A stretch of 64,000 bases of DNA from assembly GCF_030272615.1 (NCBI RefSeq), contig NC_081413.1, positions 143,371,976-143,435,975 on the forward strand, read 5' to 3'. The translations under genes were made by a program, and so were the position numbers. Shown in pieces: positions 22,029-31,876 of this stretch (position 1 is its first letter; each line of letters starts with the position of its first letter). A model generated the notes under the pieces. The model was not told where the DNA came from. It made no database searches and worked only from the letters and a program-made list of their open reading frames with translations. The DNA comes from Cryptomeria japonica. Lineage: Eukaryota > Streptophyta > Pinopsida > Cupressales > Cupressaceae.

Positions 22029-22691
22029 TGACCGGTAATGAGATTTTCTTAAAACTGAATATGCAGAATATAAAGTAACAGTATACCGGTATGCAAGAAT
22101 TAATGCTAATAACAAAATCAAAAGCATCCACATGAAAAGAACACCATAACACAAAATGTTTAACGAGGAAACCCAGTGTGGGAAAAACCTCAATGGGATT
22201 TGTGACCCACAATATTCACTTACTGGCCAATAAGAGAATATTACTTACAATAGGGGCCTACACATGCAGGAAGGCCAACTGCCTAGAGCTCACTACTCAA
22301 CAAGAAGTCACACTGACTTACAAGAGGATTTTCACAAATCCAATATTCTGTACTGCTTTACAATAGCATCTTCAATGCCAGATTCAGTACCGATTCCTGC
22401 TCTGTTCTTTACATATACCCTTGACCTACAATTCGCACATTAGGTCTGCCTTATAATTTTTGTTACATTCTCTCCATATCCTACAAATGCCTACAATGAT
22501 CTCTTTTATATACAAGAGTCATTTTACAATTTGCCAAGTCGGCTTACAATGATAAACAAAATATTACATATCAAAAATCCTGTCGACCTCTGTGCCGGTA
22601 TACATATTTCCTTCTGTGCTAGTGTACATCTTCTGTGTCGGTGCCGGTGTACATTGATTTTGTTGATGTCGGTGCACTATTCTATTTGAGT

Positions 22692-22802
22692 AATGCTTTG
22701 CCGGTATAATGTCTTTGTCGGTGCCATAGGATTGCAAGGTTGCCTGTGTAATGCTTTGCCGGTATAATGTCTTTGTCGGTGCCATAGGATTGCAAGGTTG
22801 CC
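22692..22802. repeat. 58-bp tandem repeat in the E 3' LTR, two units
   Basis: Unit beginning AATGCTTTGCCGGTATAATG and ending GCCTGTGT. Here there are two units; the other LTR has three (28501 onward). The 58-bp difference accounts exactly for the length difference between the two LTRs (879 and 937 bp). Confidence 0.9.
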
Positions 22803-22861
22803 ATCAATGACAAAACCTTCAATCACACACAATGTCTCATTGGAGTGTCCATATGCCAACA

Positions 22862-22874
22862 ATCTCCCCCTTTG
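22862..22874 (-). promoter_or_regulatory. Element E polypurine tract
   Basis: Plus strand ATCTCCCCCTTTG, on the element strand CAAAGGGGGAGAT followed by TGTTGGCATA. It is the same tract as in element D. The 360 bases between this tract and the end of ORF2 (23221) show no gene; a second CTCCCCCTTTGGCATCAATG at about 23009 repeats the purine tract motif internally. Confidence 0.88.
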
Positions 22875-23008
22875 GCATTGATGGCAACACTCATGAGAAA
22901 TTTCAAAAAGATATCCAAAAATGTGTATACCAAAAAAAATGTTACCAAAAATATGAGGGCTCCCCCTGAGCATGTGATCCCTGTGTTTTGAATTTTCTCA
23001 TCTACTAC

Positions 23009-23030
23009 TCCCCCTTTGGCATCAATGACA
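23009..23030 (-). promoter_or_regulatory. Second, internal copy of the purine-tract motif in element E
   Basis: ACTCCCCCTTTGGCATCAAT lies about 140 bases inside the true purine tract and resembles it. F has the same arrangement (37662-37682, CTCCCCCTTTGATATCAATG). A duplicated tract could serve as a second plus-strand start. The function is inferred from similarity only. Confidence 0.5.
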
Positions 23031-23220
23031 AAGGTTAGTAGATTTGTAGTTGCACCAATACATAACCTCAACCTTGTAGTTGGGTAGTTATTAGCTGAAG
23101 AATATCTCCCAAAATTAAGTTTATACCATCCATAAACTTCTTGCTCTCCTTTATTGTTGTCTCAGTTTTGTGTACTATACCGGTGAGATGTTGCAAGTGC
23201 TCTGTCGGTGTTTTGCTACC

Positions 23221-26200
23221 CTATTCTAGTGCCTCTAAGATTTCCTTACGCAGAGATGCTAAGTAGTCCAATCTTGGACTTAGTTTAGATCTCAAAAATT
23301 TTGCCTTGTTTATTATTTTCTCTTTTTCTCTTTCTAATTTAAGCAATTCTTTTTCAAAATTTGTTATCTTTTCCTCAAAAACTGATAATGTATCGGGTGA
23401 GTTAACAAAATTATCAGCAAGTTTATTGATCTCTTCCTGTACCTTGCTTATCTTTTTGTCTACATTTGTGGTCAAAAAGTTTATCTTGCAGGTGTCTTTA
23501 TACAGAGTTTTGTATTCTTTCAATAAATTGCACAGTTCCGGTAGAAGTGTGTCAAATTCCCTGTTACACTTCTTTATTCCTTCCTCAAAGAATTTTTGTT
23601 TTTCTTTTTCTACACTTTCCTTTACAATTTCTACCTTTGTTTGCTCAAAATTTCTAGAAATATATTTACAAAGTGTATCCAACTGGCCTAAAGAATCTTT
23701 GTTGGCTATATTACAATTTGGAGCTATTAATTTCAAAACTGGAATTGAATCATATATTGCTTTATATGCTTGTGAGCTATAATCGGTTATTTTATTGATA
23801 GAATCAAGCAATACCTCTGTTACATTTGATGATGACCCAGTAAACTGAGTGCTGATGGAAGGGACCATGCTGGCATTGACCTCTGGTAGGTCTGTTTGTG
23901 TCTCCACAGTTTTTCTTGCATCATTTCTTACCAGTGGCATCTGTTCTGGAGCCTTTAGCTCTGTTGGTTGCTCTATTTGTGTTCCAGATTCCTTCTTTTT
24001 CTTTGAATCTGGTACTGGCTGCTCTTGCTTTCCTGTTGCCGGTTGCTCTTTATTATCAGATTTATCTGTGGTATCCTTATCTACCACTATGTTGATTTTT
24101 TGAGTATCAACATTCATAGTATATAGGACTTCAGGATTAGGATTGTTATCCTCTATGTCCATGCTCTCAGTTGCCGGTTGATCTTCTACAGTTGTTTTTA
24201 CCGGTGGAGTATTTAAAGGAGGTGGGGGTAAGTTGTCTCTAATCTTGATACTTGGCGGTGCACCAACTTTACCTTTCCCTTTGTCCTTTTGATATACCAG
24301 AATGGGCTTGGGATTCATATATTCTTCTTGTTTTTCTTTTTCAACCAAGAATCTATCCCAACCATCTTCTGTTTCAGTTGAGACTTCAGTAACTCTACCT
24401 ACCATTAATGATATTTTCTGGTGTGCAGTGGAAAAGACTGTTTGGTTGGCCTGAGCTATCAAATCATCAATTTCCTTAGGTGAGTTGGCCGGGTATACTG
24501 CAAGTAATTTTTCTATTTTTATTTTCTTATCCAACTCAATTATTCCTTGCCTTTTGGCCTCAAGTCTCTTATATAATTCATCAGGAATTTCATTTTGGAC
24601 TTGCATCAAAAACTTTTTATACATGTCCATGTGTAGTATAACACTTTCCTCAATTTGTCCTTTCTCATCTTCTGATAGGGTGTCGTATATTTTCCTTATG
24701 TTTTTCAATTTTCCTTCCACTGTGATTTCATCCAGTAATATGTCAAAAGGGGCCAAGTCAGTGTCTATCTTCTTCTTCCTTTTGGGGGTCAGCTTTTTCT
24801 TAGGTGTGGCTTTCTTGACTGGAGACCTCGTAGCTTGTTACTTCTGTCTTGTCCTTCTAGGTGAAGGAGTGGATACCGGTGAGGGGTCTCTTTTCCTCAC
24901 AACTCTTTTGAAAGTTGCTAGCATATCTCCTTCTGAGGAGGTATCTACCAGTGATAGATGAGTTTCAAGTTGTTGGGCTGCTAACTCATCTTCGGTTATG
25001 CCGGTTTTCTTTAGTACATCATCTTTTAAGGCTTTTGCTTGCCTGCTTCCTTTCCTCATAGATGCCTCAACTTTCTATACTCTCTTCTTGGATTGAATTT
25101 GACTTTCAATGTGCTCAGCACTACCAAATACTTCTTCCTTTGGTTCATGGGGGGCTTCCAGAAGTGCTTTGGCATAAGTTTCCACTATGTGGTCATCTGC
25201 TTCATACCCCATTTCTGTAACCCAGATTGTTCTTGGGATGACTGCTTCCATCCAGATCTCATCCTTTTTCATTACAAAACAAATGTCATCCTTGTATTTT
25301 TTGACAATTTCCTGTGATAGTCTGATCCTCTTATTCATTTTGACCTTTAGTGCTTGAAAATAGTCATGGATATTCTTTTCTTTGTTTTCACCCATGTTGT
25401 TGAATAAGTCAGACAATTGTTTTCCTACCGGTATGTCAAATCCAAAATCCTTGTTGCCTATACTGGGAGCCTATTTGGTTATATGTAGCATTAAGCATAC
25501 AAGCAAATTTCCAAATCTAAAGGTTCCTTTCTTATCCTTCTTGATTTTTGCCAAGTTGTCAATTAACTCATCTTTTAACCATTCACAGATGTCAATTTTT
25601 ACATTGTTCTTAACCATGTCATAAGCACTTTTTATGCATAAACTGGAAATAGAATTAAGCCTATTTGCATGAGTAGCTTTGTAACCTAGAATCATGCTAA
25701 TGAATCTTACATTTGTATCCATTACATCATTAGCCCTCAATGATCTTTTGTCTGATGTTGCACCAGTTAGTTTCATTACTAGGTCATTGGAGACCTTCTT
25801 GGTTTTGTCAGGTCTGGTACCGGTGGAAGGTAACCCGGTTACTGCTTTCATAGCTACCTTTGTAATTTTATGTACTGAGTCAAGCCAAAAGAATGAGCCA
25901 TGTACTCTACTGAGAACTATCCTAATCACTTCCTTGGGAAATTCAGGAATGCAGAGGATTTCAGTGAATCCTAGGGTTTCAACAATTTGGTGTTCAGGTT
26001 TCACATTTCTGGCATTGTCACATATAACAGATTTGTACATGTCTTTGATTTCTTCATCACCTAATTCTTCTATGTTGCAATGAATGTACATTCTAGGGTC
26101 TTCTGCTTAAACAACACCCTTTGGAATTTGGGAAAAAGCACCTGTGTTGTCGTCTTTCTTAGCTACCTCGGGAACTAGCTCAAAGACGAGCCTAGGTCAT

Positions 26201-26259
26201 TTTATAACCTCGACTACTGTAGTGTTTGCTATGAATTCAGGTGCAGAGGAGGATGCCAT
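23221..26259 (-). pseudogene. Element E ORF2: conserved large protein of unknown function, in the place of pol
   Basis: A single frame of about 1012 codons from ATG at 26259 (MASSSAPEF) to TAG at 23221, broken only by five stops (TGA near 26196, TAA near 26108, and the ends at 25471, 25075 and 24838). Residues 50-260 form a conserved globular part with VLSRVHGSFFWLD (about 115), KITK, GTRPDKTKK, DICEWLKDEL (about 223-232) and FGNLLVCLML (about 249). Next comes a part with KYKDDICFV and VTEMGYEADD, then a Ser/Pro/Lys-rich basic stretch with nuclear-signal-like RKRDPSPVSTPSPRRTR, an acidic/Gln linker and, from about residue 830, a long coiled coil ending ILEALE. F and G encode homologues. It is not RT, integrase, protease or PMD by any motif I can see. 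It could be a distant relative of the family named putative plant transposon protein; this is a guess. Confidence 0.85.
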
Positions 26260-26582
26260 GATGATAAATACCTTTTTTTGCCTTTGGATGGACTGATTGC
26301 TGAAGTGCTTTGCCTCTTTGCTTGGAATGCCTTAGCTCGGGAATCTTCACGCTCTCTGAAAGTTTGAATTCATGGTGAAATGAAATGGAGACAAAAACTT
26401 AATTTATAAAGCCTTTTCTGCCACCTACCACATTAATTGTCTACCAATGATGTATTAACTCAACTTTATTTGCCAGTAATGAAGGATTTTCAACTTCTTT
26501 TCTCTAACCGAGGGAATAATAGCACATGTGTCATTAAATTGCCAAACCCTCAAGATAATTTTCTTCAATTTGATGAAGAACA

Positions 26583-27720
26583 TCATGCTGGTGGAGCATT
26601 GCTTTGTCCTGCCGATGGAGCATCATATTGTCCTGTCGGTGAAGCATTTGTTGGTTCTACCGGTGGAGGAGTAACCCCAATATTTAGATTACCTTTTCTA
26701 ATCCATTGCTTTGAAAATTCTTGCTTAACCTCTTCAACCTTTTCTTTACCTTTCAAGCTGGTACTTTTGTTATCTACCGGTGTACCTTTACTTCTACAGA
26801 ATTTTGCAATATGACCAATTTTGTTACATGCATAACAAGTTACATTATTTTTCTGAATAGCTTTCCCATAACCTATGCCAGTTTGTGTTCTACATTTATT
26901 TGATAAATGACCAAATCTTCCACAAACATAACATCTTACATTCATTCTGCAATTTTCAGAGTTATGACCAATTTTGTTGCATTTGGTGCATTGACCGGTG
27001 GGAGGATTGATGTTTTGATAATTCCTAGATCTACATTCATTTGCCGTATGACCATATTTATTACAGTTAAAGCATTTTCCATTGAATTTGTAAGTATTAG
27101 AGGGTCTTACTGGTTTGCTTTGATCCTAGGTATTTGCAGTACCGGAGCTTTCTCCAACTTCAAATCCAACTCCAGAAGTGTCACCTTTGGGTTTTTGGTT
27201 CTTCAATAAGGTACCAAGTTCTTCTGAGCTTTTCTTGAATTTTTCTTTGTGTTGATTTGTAGTTTCCAATTCCCTTTCCAAGATCTATTTTTGTCTCATT
27301 AGTTCATTCGAGTCATTTTGAGTATGCATCAAATCTGTCTTCAACATATCATTTTCATAGCTAAGTCTTGTGTTCTCATTTTCTGCATCACTTAGTCTTT
27401 TGGTCAATTCTTCTTCATTCCTCTTTCTGTCCTCAATCTCTTTGCAAAATCTCAGTCATATCCTGCATTTCATTTTTTGTTGTCATGATCTCTTGTTTCA
27501 ATTTGCTCATCATATCATTTAATGATTCCTTTTCATCATTTTCATTTTGCAACTTTTCACAAAGTTCTCTTCTCTTGTTTCTTGTAACAGTAAGATTTTC
27601 TTGAAGTGCCTGAATAATGTCCTGAGCTGCTTTTAAATCATCTTCTAATTTGATATTTTTCAACTTCTCTGCATCATAGTCAGTAAGAGCTCCTTCAAGT
27701 TGCTTCATTAGATTTTCCAT
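26583..27720 (-). pseudogene. Element E ORF1: gag-like protein with coiled coil and four CCHC zinc knuckles
   Basis: Starts at ATG 27720 (MENLMKQLEGALTDYDAEKL), 57 bases after the primer site. About 230 residues of heptad-rich coiled coil follow (LEDDLKAAQDIIQALQENL, LNDMMSKLKQEI). Then four complete CCHC knuckles: CFNCNKYGHTANEC, CTKCNKIGHNSENC, CYVCGRFGHLSNKC and CYACNKIGHIAKFC, and a Pro/Gly tail ending near 26583. A frameshift lies near 27437 and two TAG stops occur before the knuckles. The knuckles suggest RNA binding and the coil suggests assembly, so it likely acts as gag, although no Copia gag (UBN2) fold is recognisable. Confidence 0.87.
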
Positions 27721-27777
27721 CTTTACCAGTGTCAAGATCTTCCTCAAGCTGTTAGGCTTCTGAAAATAGAGGACTAG

Positions 27778-27789
27778 GCTCTGATACCA
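27778..27789 (-). promoter_or_regulatory. Element E primer-binding site (initiator-Met tRNA)
   Basis: Plus strand GCTCTGATACCA, on the element strand TGGTATCAGAGC two bases after the 5' LTR end, identical to element D. Confidence 0.92.
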
Positions 27790-27791
27790 AT

Positions 27792-28728
27792 TGTTAGGGT
27801 TCCCACTGATACTGAGAGGGGGGGGTGAATCAGTATCTAAACGGTAATGAGATTTTCTTAAAACTGAATATGCAGAATATAAAGTAATAGTATACCGGTA
27901 TGCAAGAATTAATGCAAATAACAAAACCAAAAGCATCCACATGAAAAGAACACCATAACACAAGATGTTTAACGAGGAAACCCAGTGTGGGAAAAACCTC
28001 GGTGGGATTTGTGACCCACAATATTCACTTACTGGCCAATAAGAGAATATTACTTACAATAGAGGCCTGCACATGTAGGAAGGCCAACTGCCTAGAGCTC
28101 ACTACTCAACAAGAAGTCACACTAACTTACAAGAGGATTTTCACAAATCCAATAATCTGTACTTCTTTACAATAGCATCTTCAATGCCAGATTCAGTACC
28201 GGTTCCTACTCTGTTCTTTACATATACCCTTGACCTACAATTTGCACATTAGGTCTGCCTTATAATTTTTGTTACATTCTCTCCATATCCTACAAATGCC
28301 TGCAATGATCTCTTTTATTAACAAGAGTCATTTTACAATTTGCCAAGTCGACTTACAATGATAAACAAAATATTACATATCAAAAATCCTATCGGCCTCT
28401 GTGCCGATATACATATTTCCTTCTGTGCCGGTGTACATCTTCTATGCCGGTGCCAATGTACATTGATTTTGTTGATGTCGGTGCACTATTTTGTTTGAGT
28501 AATGCTTTGTGGGTATAATGTCTTTGCTGGTGCCATAGGATTGCAAGGTTGCCTGTGTAATGCTTTGCCAATATAATGTCTTTGCCGATGCCATAGGATT
28601 ACAAGGTTGCCTGTGTAATGCTTTGCCGGTATAATGTCTTTGCCGGTGCCATAGGATTGCAAGGTTGCCATCAATGACAAAACCTTCAATCACACACAAT
28701 GTCTCATTGGAGTGTCCATATTCCAACA
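27792..28728 (-). mobile_element. Element E 5' LTR (right copy)
   Basis: 937 bp, plus-strand ends TGTTAGGGTTCC and CATATTCCAACA. It is closely similar to the left copy apart from transitions and the extra 58-bp unit. Three units lie at 28501-28558, 28559-28616 and from 28617. The hairpin is at 27808-27837. Confidence 0.92.
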
Positions 28729-30084
28729 AGGTGAACTAGTCTGTTGGAATGTGAACCGGTATATGCAAAGTTTGTATCAGGGTTTCATTTGATATGACTA
28801 TCGATTGGTAGTCTTAGCTTCAGGGTTTCCGGTTGATGCGTTCCAAGTCTGTGTGATTTGACCGATGACATCCTGTGATGAGTTAGCATTGAAATGAAGA
28901 TTAGATCATATTGCCACGTCAGCCTTGTGCGCGTGAAGAATTTCCTTGAGGATCTTGCATGAAGAAGATTGATTCTATCTACCTCAGGAATGTGCAAAAT
29001 TTTAATAAACGGTGGAGAACGCGTGATGGGTTATCAGCTTCCAGAAGTGGTAAAGAACGAATGATGCAGAATGTCTTGAGATGGAAGCGGTAAAGAACAA
29101 ATGATGCAGAATGTCTTGAGATTCATTCAAAGTTGTTTTACCCTATGTAATGTGTTTAAACGGCTAGGATTGGACCGACTGTATTGTTAACCTAGATGCT
29201 TAGGGTTTTTTGTTTTTGCCACCAACTTAATTGTTGTCTATAAGGTCGATGATAATTCTCATTTGAAGTTGTTGGCAAATGAATGTGTGTGAAGTGATTC
29301 TTGCCAAACTGGAGCAATGAGTAGAGATCTACAGAGTGTGATTGCAGATGTAAAGGAACTGAAGTGAATCTGCCTTGGTATTAAGTATTATTATCAGATT
29401 AGTGTATTACCTATTGACTTCTAACCATTTCAGCAGATGGAAAATCCCTTTACCGGGTAGCTTTAACAGGCTTTTTGTAAATCCTTTAACAAGGTGACTC
29501 AAAATCATTGAGTTCTTTAAATCCTCTGACAAGGTAACCTTTAACAAGGTTTTAACCTCTAACCAAGTATTTAGCCATCCCTTAACTGGGTGATCCCTAG
29601 CGGGATCGGTTCCTAGCAAAACCTGTTGTAAAGTCTTCAACCGAACTAGGCTCCTAACATAGTGGACTTCAGAAGAGTTCAAGAACAACTTGTGGTTATT
29701 CATCCCCACCGTGGTTTTTCCCAGTTGGGTTTCCACGTGAAAAATCAATGTGTTATGTGTGATGTTTTAGTATTTTCTATTAAGCAGTAAAAGCATGTTG
29801 ATCCAATGGTCATTATATTTCTGATGCATTACTTGCTTAAGCATATGGGTGAATTTGAGATGAGATATTAGGTTTTGAGAAGATCTAGATGTTACCGGTT
29901 TATGTCTTTCACAGTCATACTGTGTTTTACCAGTAGTGCCTTGATTTAGATTGATGATATTGTTTGTCAGTTAGTGTAGTCTTTGTAGTTTAAGTTGTTT
30001 AAGAAGTTTTTGTGTGTACTGATTCACCCCCCCCCCTCTCAGTACCTATTGGGTATTTATTCTTCATCATTATTCTTCAGCTAG

Positions 30085-30263
30085 TACCATTCATTAGAAT
30101 CTAGAGCACAACAATAAGCCACATCACTAAGATTATCAGTAATAGTTGTAGAAGGAAGATTGTGAATAACAAAATGAAGATCCACCATAGGATTCTTGAG
30201 GGATATAAGAGAGGTATGGATGCACGCCATTTCATTTGCATGTTGATTATCCTTTTGAGGAAC
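30085..30263 (-). pseudogene. Element B: segment joining archaeal-type RNase H to integrase, isolated between D and K
   Basis: Minus strand reads PQKDNQHANEMACIHTS, then LISLKNPMVDLHFVIHNLP and CCALDSNEWY followed by a stop. The PQ.DN..AN.MA motif is the end of the second RNase H. The segment continues the frame from 31877 (across solo LTR K) and into 15994 (across element D), so both insertions fell within one original gene. Confidence 0.85.
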
Positions 30264-30268
30264 AGGCT

Positions 30269-31871
30269 TGCTAAAGTCACAGCAGGTTTAAGTCCTCAAA
30301 GACCCACTTGGGATTTCCCTTAATTTAAACCTGAGACATCCATTCTAACCTCAAATTAGAATAGTAATATATTAATAAATATAATTTTATCAGAATTTGA
30401 TATATTTTACTATAAAATTATGAGATTAATTCGAATAATGGAACTTATCTTGATCAGCTTTCTGGATTTTGACAATTGAGGATATGGTATGACTGATAGA
30501 GTTAATGATACTAGCAGTTCTGAAGGTGTCATTCATTGATATGAGTATGCAATTTGTGTCTATGACTAATTTTGTAATGGAAATTGTATTGTCGAGGTTT
30601 GTTTTATAGTTCTTTGTCACTATGCTATGTATATATTGTCATCCCTGACACCAGTCCACGTATTCTTGTGATCTGGTTTACTGACTCTGTGCATGTAGAA
30701 CCACCCAACTGGGCAATGATGGTGCTATTATTTTGGCTTTCTATCTGTAAGTATATATAGCCAATTTATGCCAAAATGTGAATGAACAACTCAGCTCATC
30801 CCCATGCATACTGCCAAGAACAAAGATGTTACTGCTTGTAACTTAATAACAGTTCTAATCTTATCAATCCATGTTGATGTTATTGGATGCTTTGATTCCT
30901 TTCCTTTATATCTCTCAATGTGAGGGAGAGGTCACACATCTTCATCATGTATACCCTTTGGAAAGAGACATGCCCTTTCACCATTAGCACCCTTTGAAAG
31001 AGTACAACTCTTCATTATTTCTGCCCTTTGAAATGGACACAACCTCTCATAATTAGATCTGCACTTATTATTTAGATAAGATCTACTTGTATAATTTGGA
31101 TCATGCAGCAAATAAAACACAACACAAACAACCCAATGAAATGGATTCAATGTAGAATCAGACATATTGTATCAAATCATTCAAATACAACTGGTCAGCA
31201 ACATGTGGGCTTACAAAATTTAGCACACAGGCCTGATTAGAAACATGCTTAAATACAGTATCTGGCTCAAGTAAGAATTTGATCCAACTCCAAACCTCCT
31301 CACCTTTGGATTGATCTTCTATATCTGTCTTGCTTATGTCTAACTGCTTGATTACATTGATTTATATGATATTCATAGCCCAAGGATGATATGTGTAGGC
31401 CCAAGATGAAAACAATTGTTGATGAAGAAGATGTAACGTGTAAAACAACAAGGTCAGCCTCCACCAAAGGAAACCCTATGGAAACAACATAGAATGAGAT
31501 GCAGACCCCAAGGAAGGTCAACCACAACCCAAGGAACATTGGAAGCAATGAAATTAGGCTCTGCAAGCTATGGAAATAATCTACAAGATTTTTCATTAGC
31601 AAAATAGGTCCAAGTGGTTCTGGTGCTCTAAGCTAGAAAACTATCTCAAATTCCATACGCAATAACTTGTCAAAAAAAGATCCAAATGTCTTGTGGACTT
31701 AGGATAAGGTAGATGAACATGTCCACAAACAAAAGTCAACTCTGCAAGATCTAGAGAAAAAATGCAATAAAATGCAAAAAGAAATGTTGAACTGCAAAAC
31801 AAAAACAAAATAGAAAGAAAATGTTTTTGATTGATGCAAGATTTCCAAGAACTAGGGATGCTCCTACATCA
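30269..31871 (-). mobile_element. Solo LTR K inserted in element B
   Basis: 1603 bp bounded by TGCTAAAGTC and CTCCTACATCA on the plus strand and flanked by the perfect duplication AGGCT (30264-30268, 31872-31876). Removing it restores the RNase H frame of B. No internal coding region is present, so it is a solo LTR left by recombination, or a short non-coding element. On the minus strand it holds a TATA box, CTATATATAC (complement of 30751-30760), and around 30950-31040 three to four copies of CTTTCAAAGGG-like words. This points to a minus-strand LTR. The ORFs inside (31300-31602, 30932-31165) are taken as chance. Confidence 0.85.
30751..30760 (-). promoter_or_regulatory. TATA box of solo LTR K
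   Basis: Minus strand GGCTATATATACTTACAG. It sits about 480 bases from the LTR 3' end, a reasonable R/U5 length. Confidence 0.55.
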
Positions 31872-31876
31872 AGGCT

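Larger units (their letters stand above)
21983..22861 (-). mobile_element. Element E 3' LTR (left copy)
   Basis: 879 bp, plus-strand ends TGTTAGGGTTCC and ATATGCCAACA. It carries the hairpin stem GATACTGA (21999-22006) with TCAGTATC (22021-22028), a TATA-type element TATATAAAAG on the minus strand (complement of 22502-22511), the conserved block AGGCCAACTGCCTAGAGCTC (22271-22290) and two 58-bp repeat units (from 22692). Confidence 0.92.
21983..28728 (-). mobile_element. Element E: LTR retrotransposon without pol, two-ORF type (Sirevirus-like ends)
   Basis: Minus-strand element inserted in the D 3' LTR with target duplication AGGTG (21978-21982 and 28729-28733). LTRs: 21983-22861 (3') and 27792-28728 (5'). 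Initiator-Met primer site at 27778-27789 and purine tract at 22862-22874 on the element strand. Total 6746 bp. The internal part encodes ORF1 (coiled coil plus zinc knuckles) and ORF2 (about 1012 codons) and nothing else; no protease, integrase, RT or RNase H motif is present in either strand. It is therefore expected to depend on enzymes from another element. F and G have the same plan. Confidence 0.92.
16000..30079 (+). mobile_element. Element D: Copia LTR retrotransposon (Sirevirus-like), full length, with element E in its 3' LTR
   Basis: LTRs at 16000-17459 and 21812-30079 (the second interrupted by E), target duplication GCTAG at 15995-15999 and 30080-30084, initiator-Met primer site at 17462-17473 and purine tract before 21812. 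The order gag, protease, integrase, RT, RNase H defines Copia. All coding parts share one frame (positions congruent to 17531), with stops but no frameshift, so this is one of the younger insertions. The purine tract AAAGGGGGAGA and the primer site are as I recall for the Sirevirus lineage. No env-like ORF is seen. A rough by-eye comparison of about 270 bp of the LTRs gives near 8 percent difference, mostly transitions. Confidence 0.94.
21812..30079 (+). mobile_element. Element D 3' LTR, split by element E
   Basis: Two pieces: 21812-21982 and 28729-30079. They match the 5' LTR in order, the join falling in GCAACAAGGTG. The piece at 28734-30079 includes the repeated CTTTAAC words (29440-29660), the conserved CCCACCGTGGTTTTTCCCAG block (29705-29740) and the intact hairpin at 30016-30045. 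A 31-bp local duplication (GAAGCGGTAAAGAACRAATGA, at about 29043 and 29083) is absent from the 5' LTR. Confidence 0.92.

Noticed and set aside
23306-23782. Plus-strand ORFs of 84-158 codons opposite E ORF2 (also 25694-26083, 24485-24961)
   Set aside because: Shadows of the lysine/glutamate-rich minus-strand ORF2, rich in Ser/Leu/Phe as expected from the complement.
31300-31602. 100-codon minus-strand ORF with hydrophobic stretches, a possible membrane protein or env
   Set aside because: It lies inside the solo LTR K, before its TATA box, with no homologue recognised and no supporting context.
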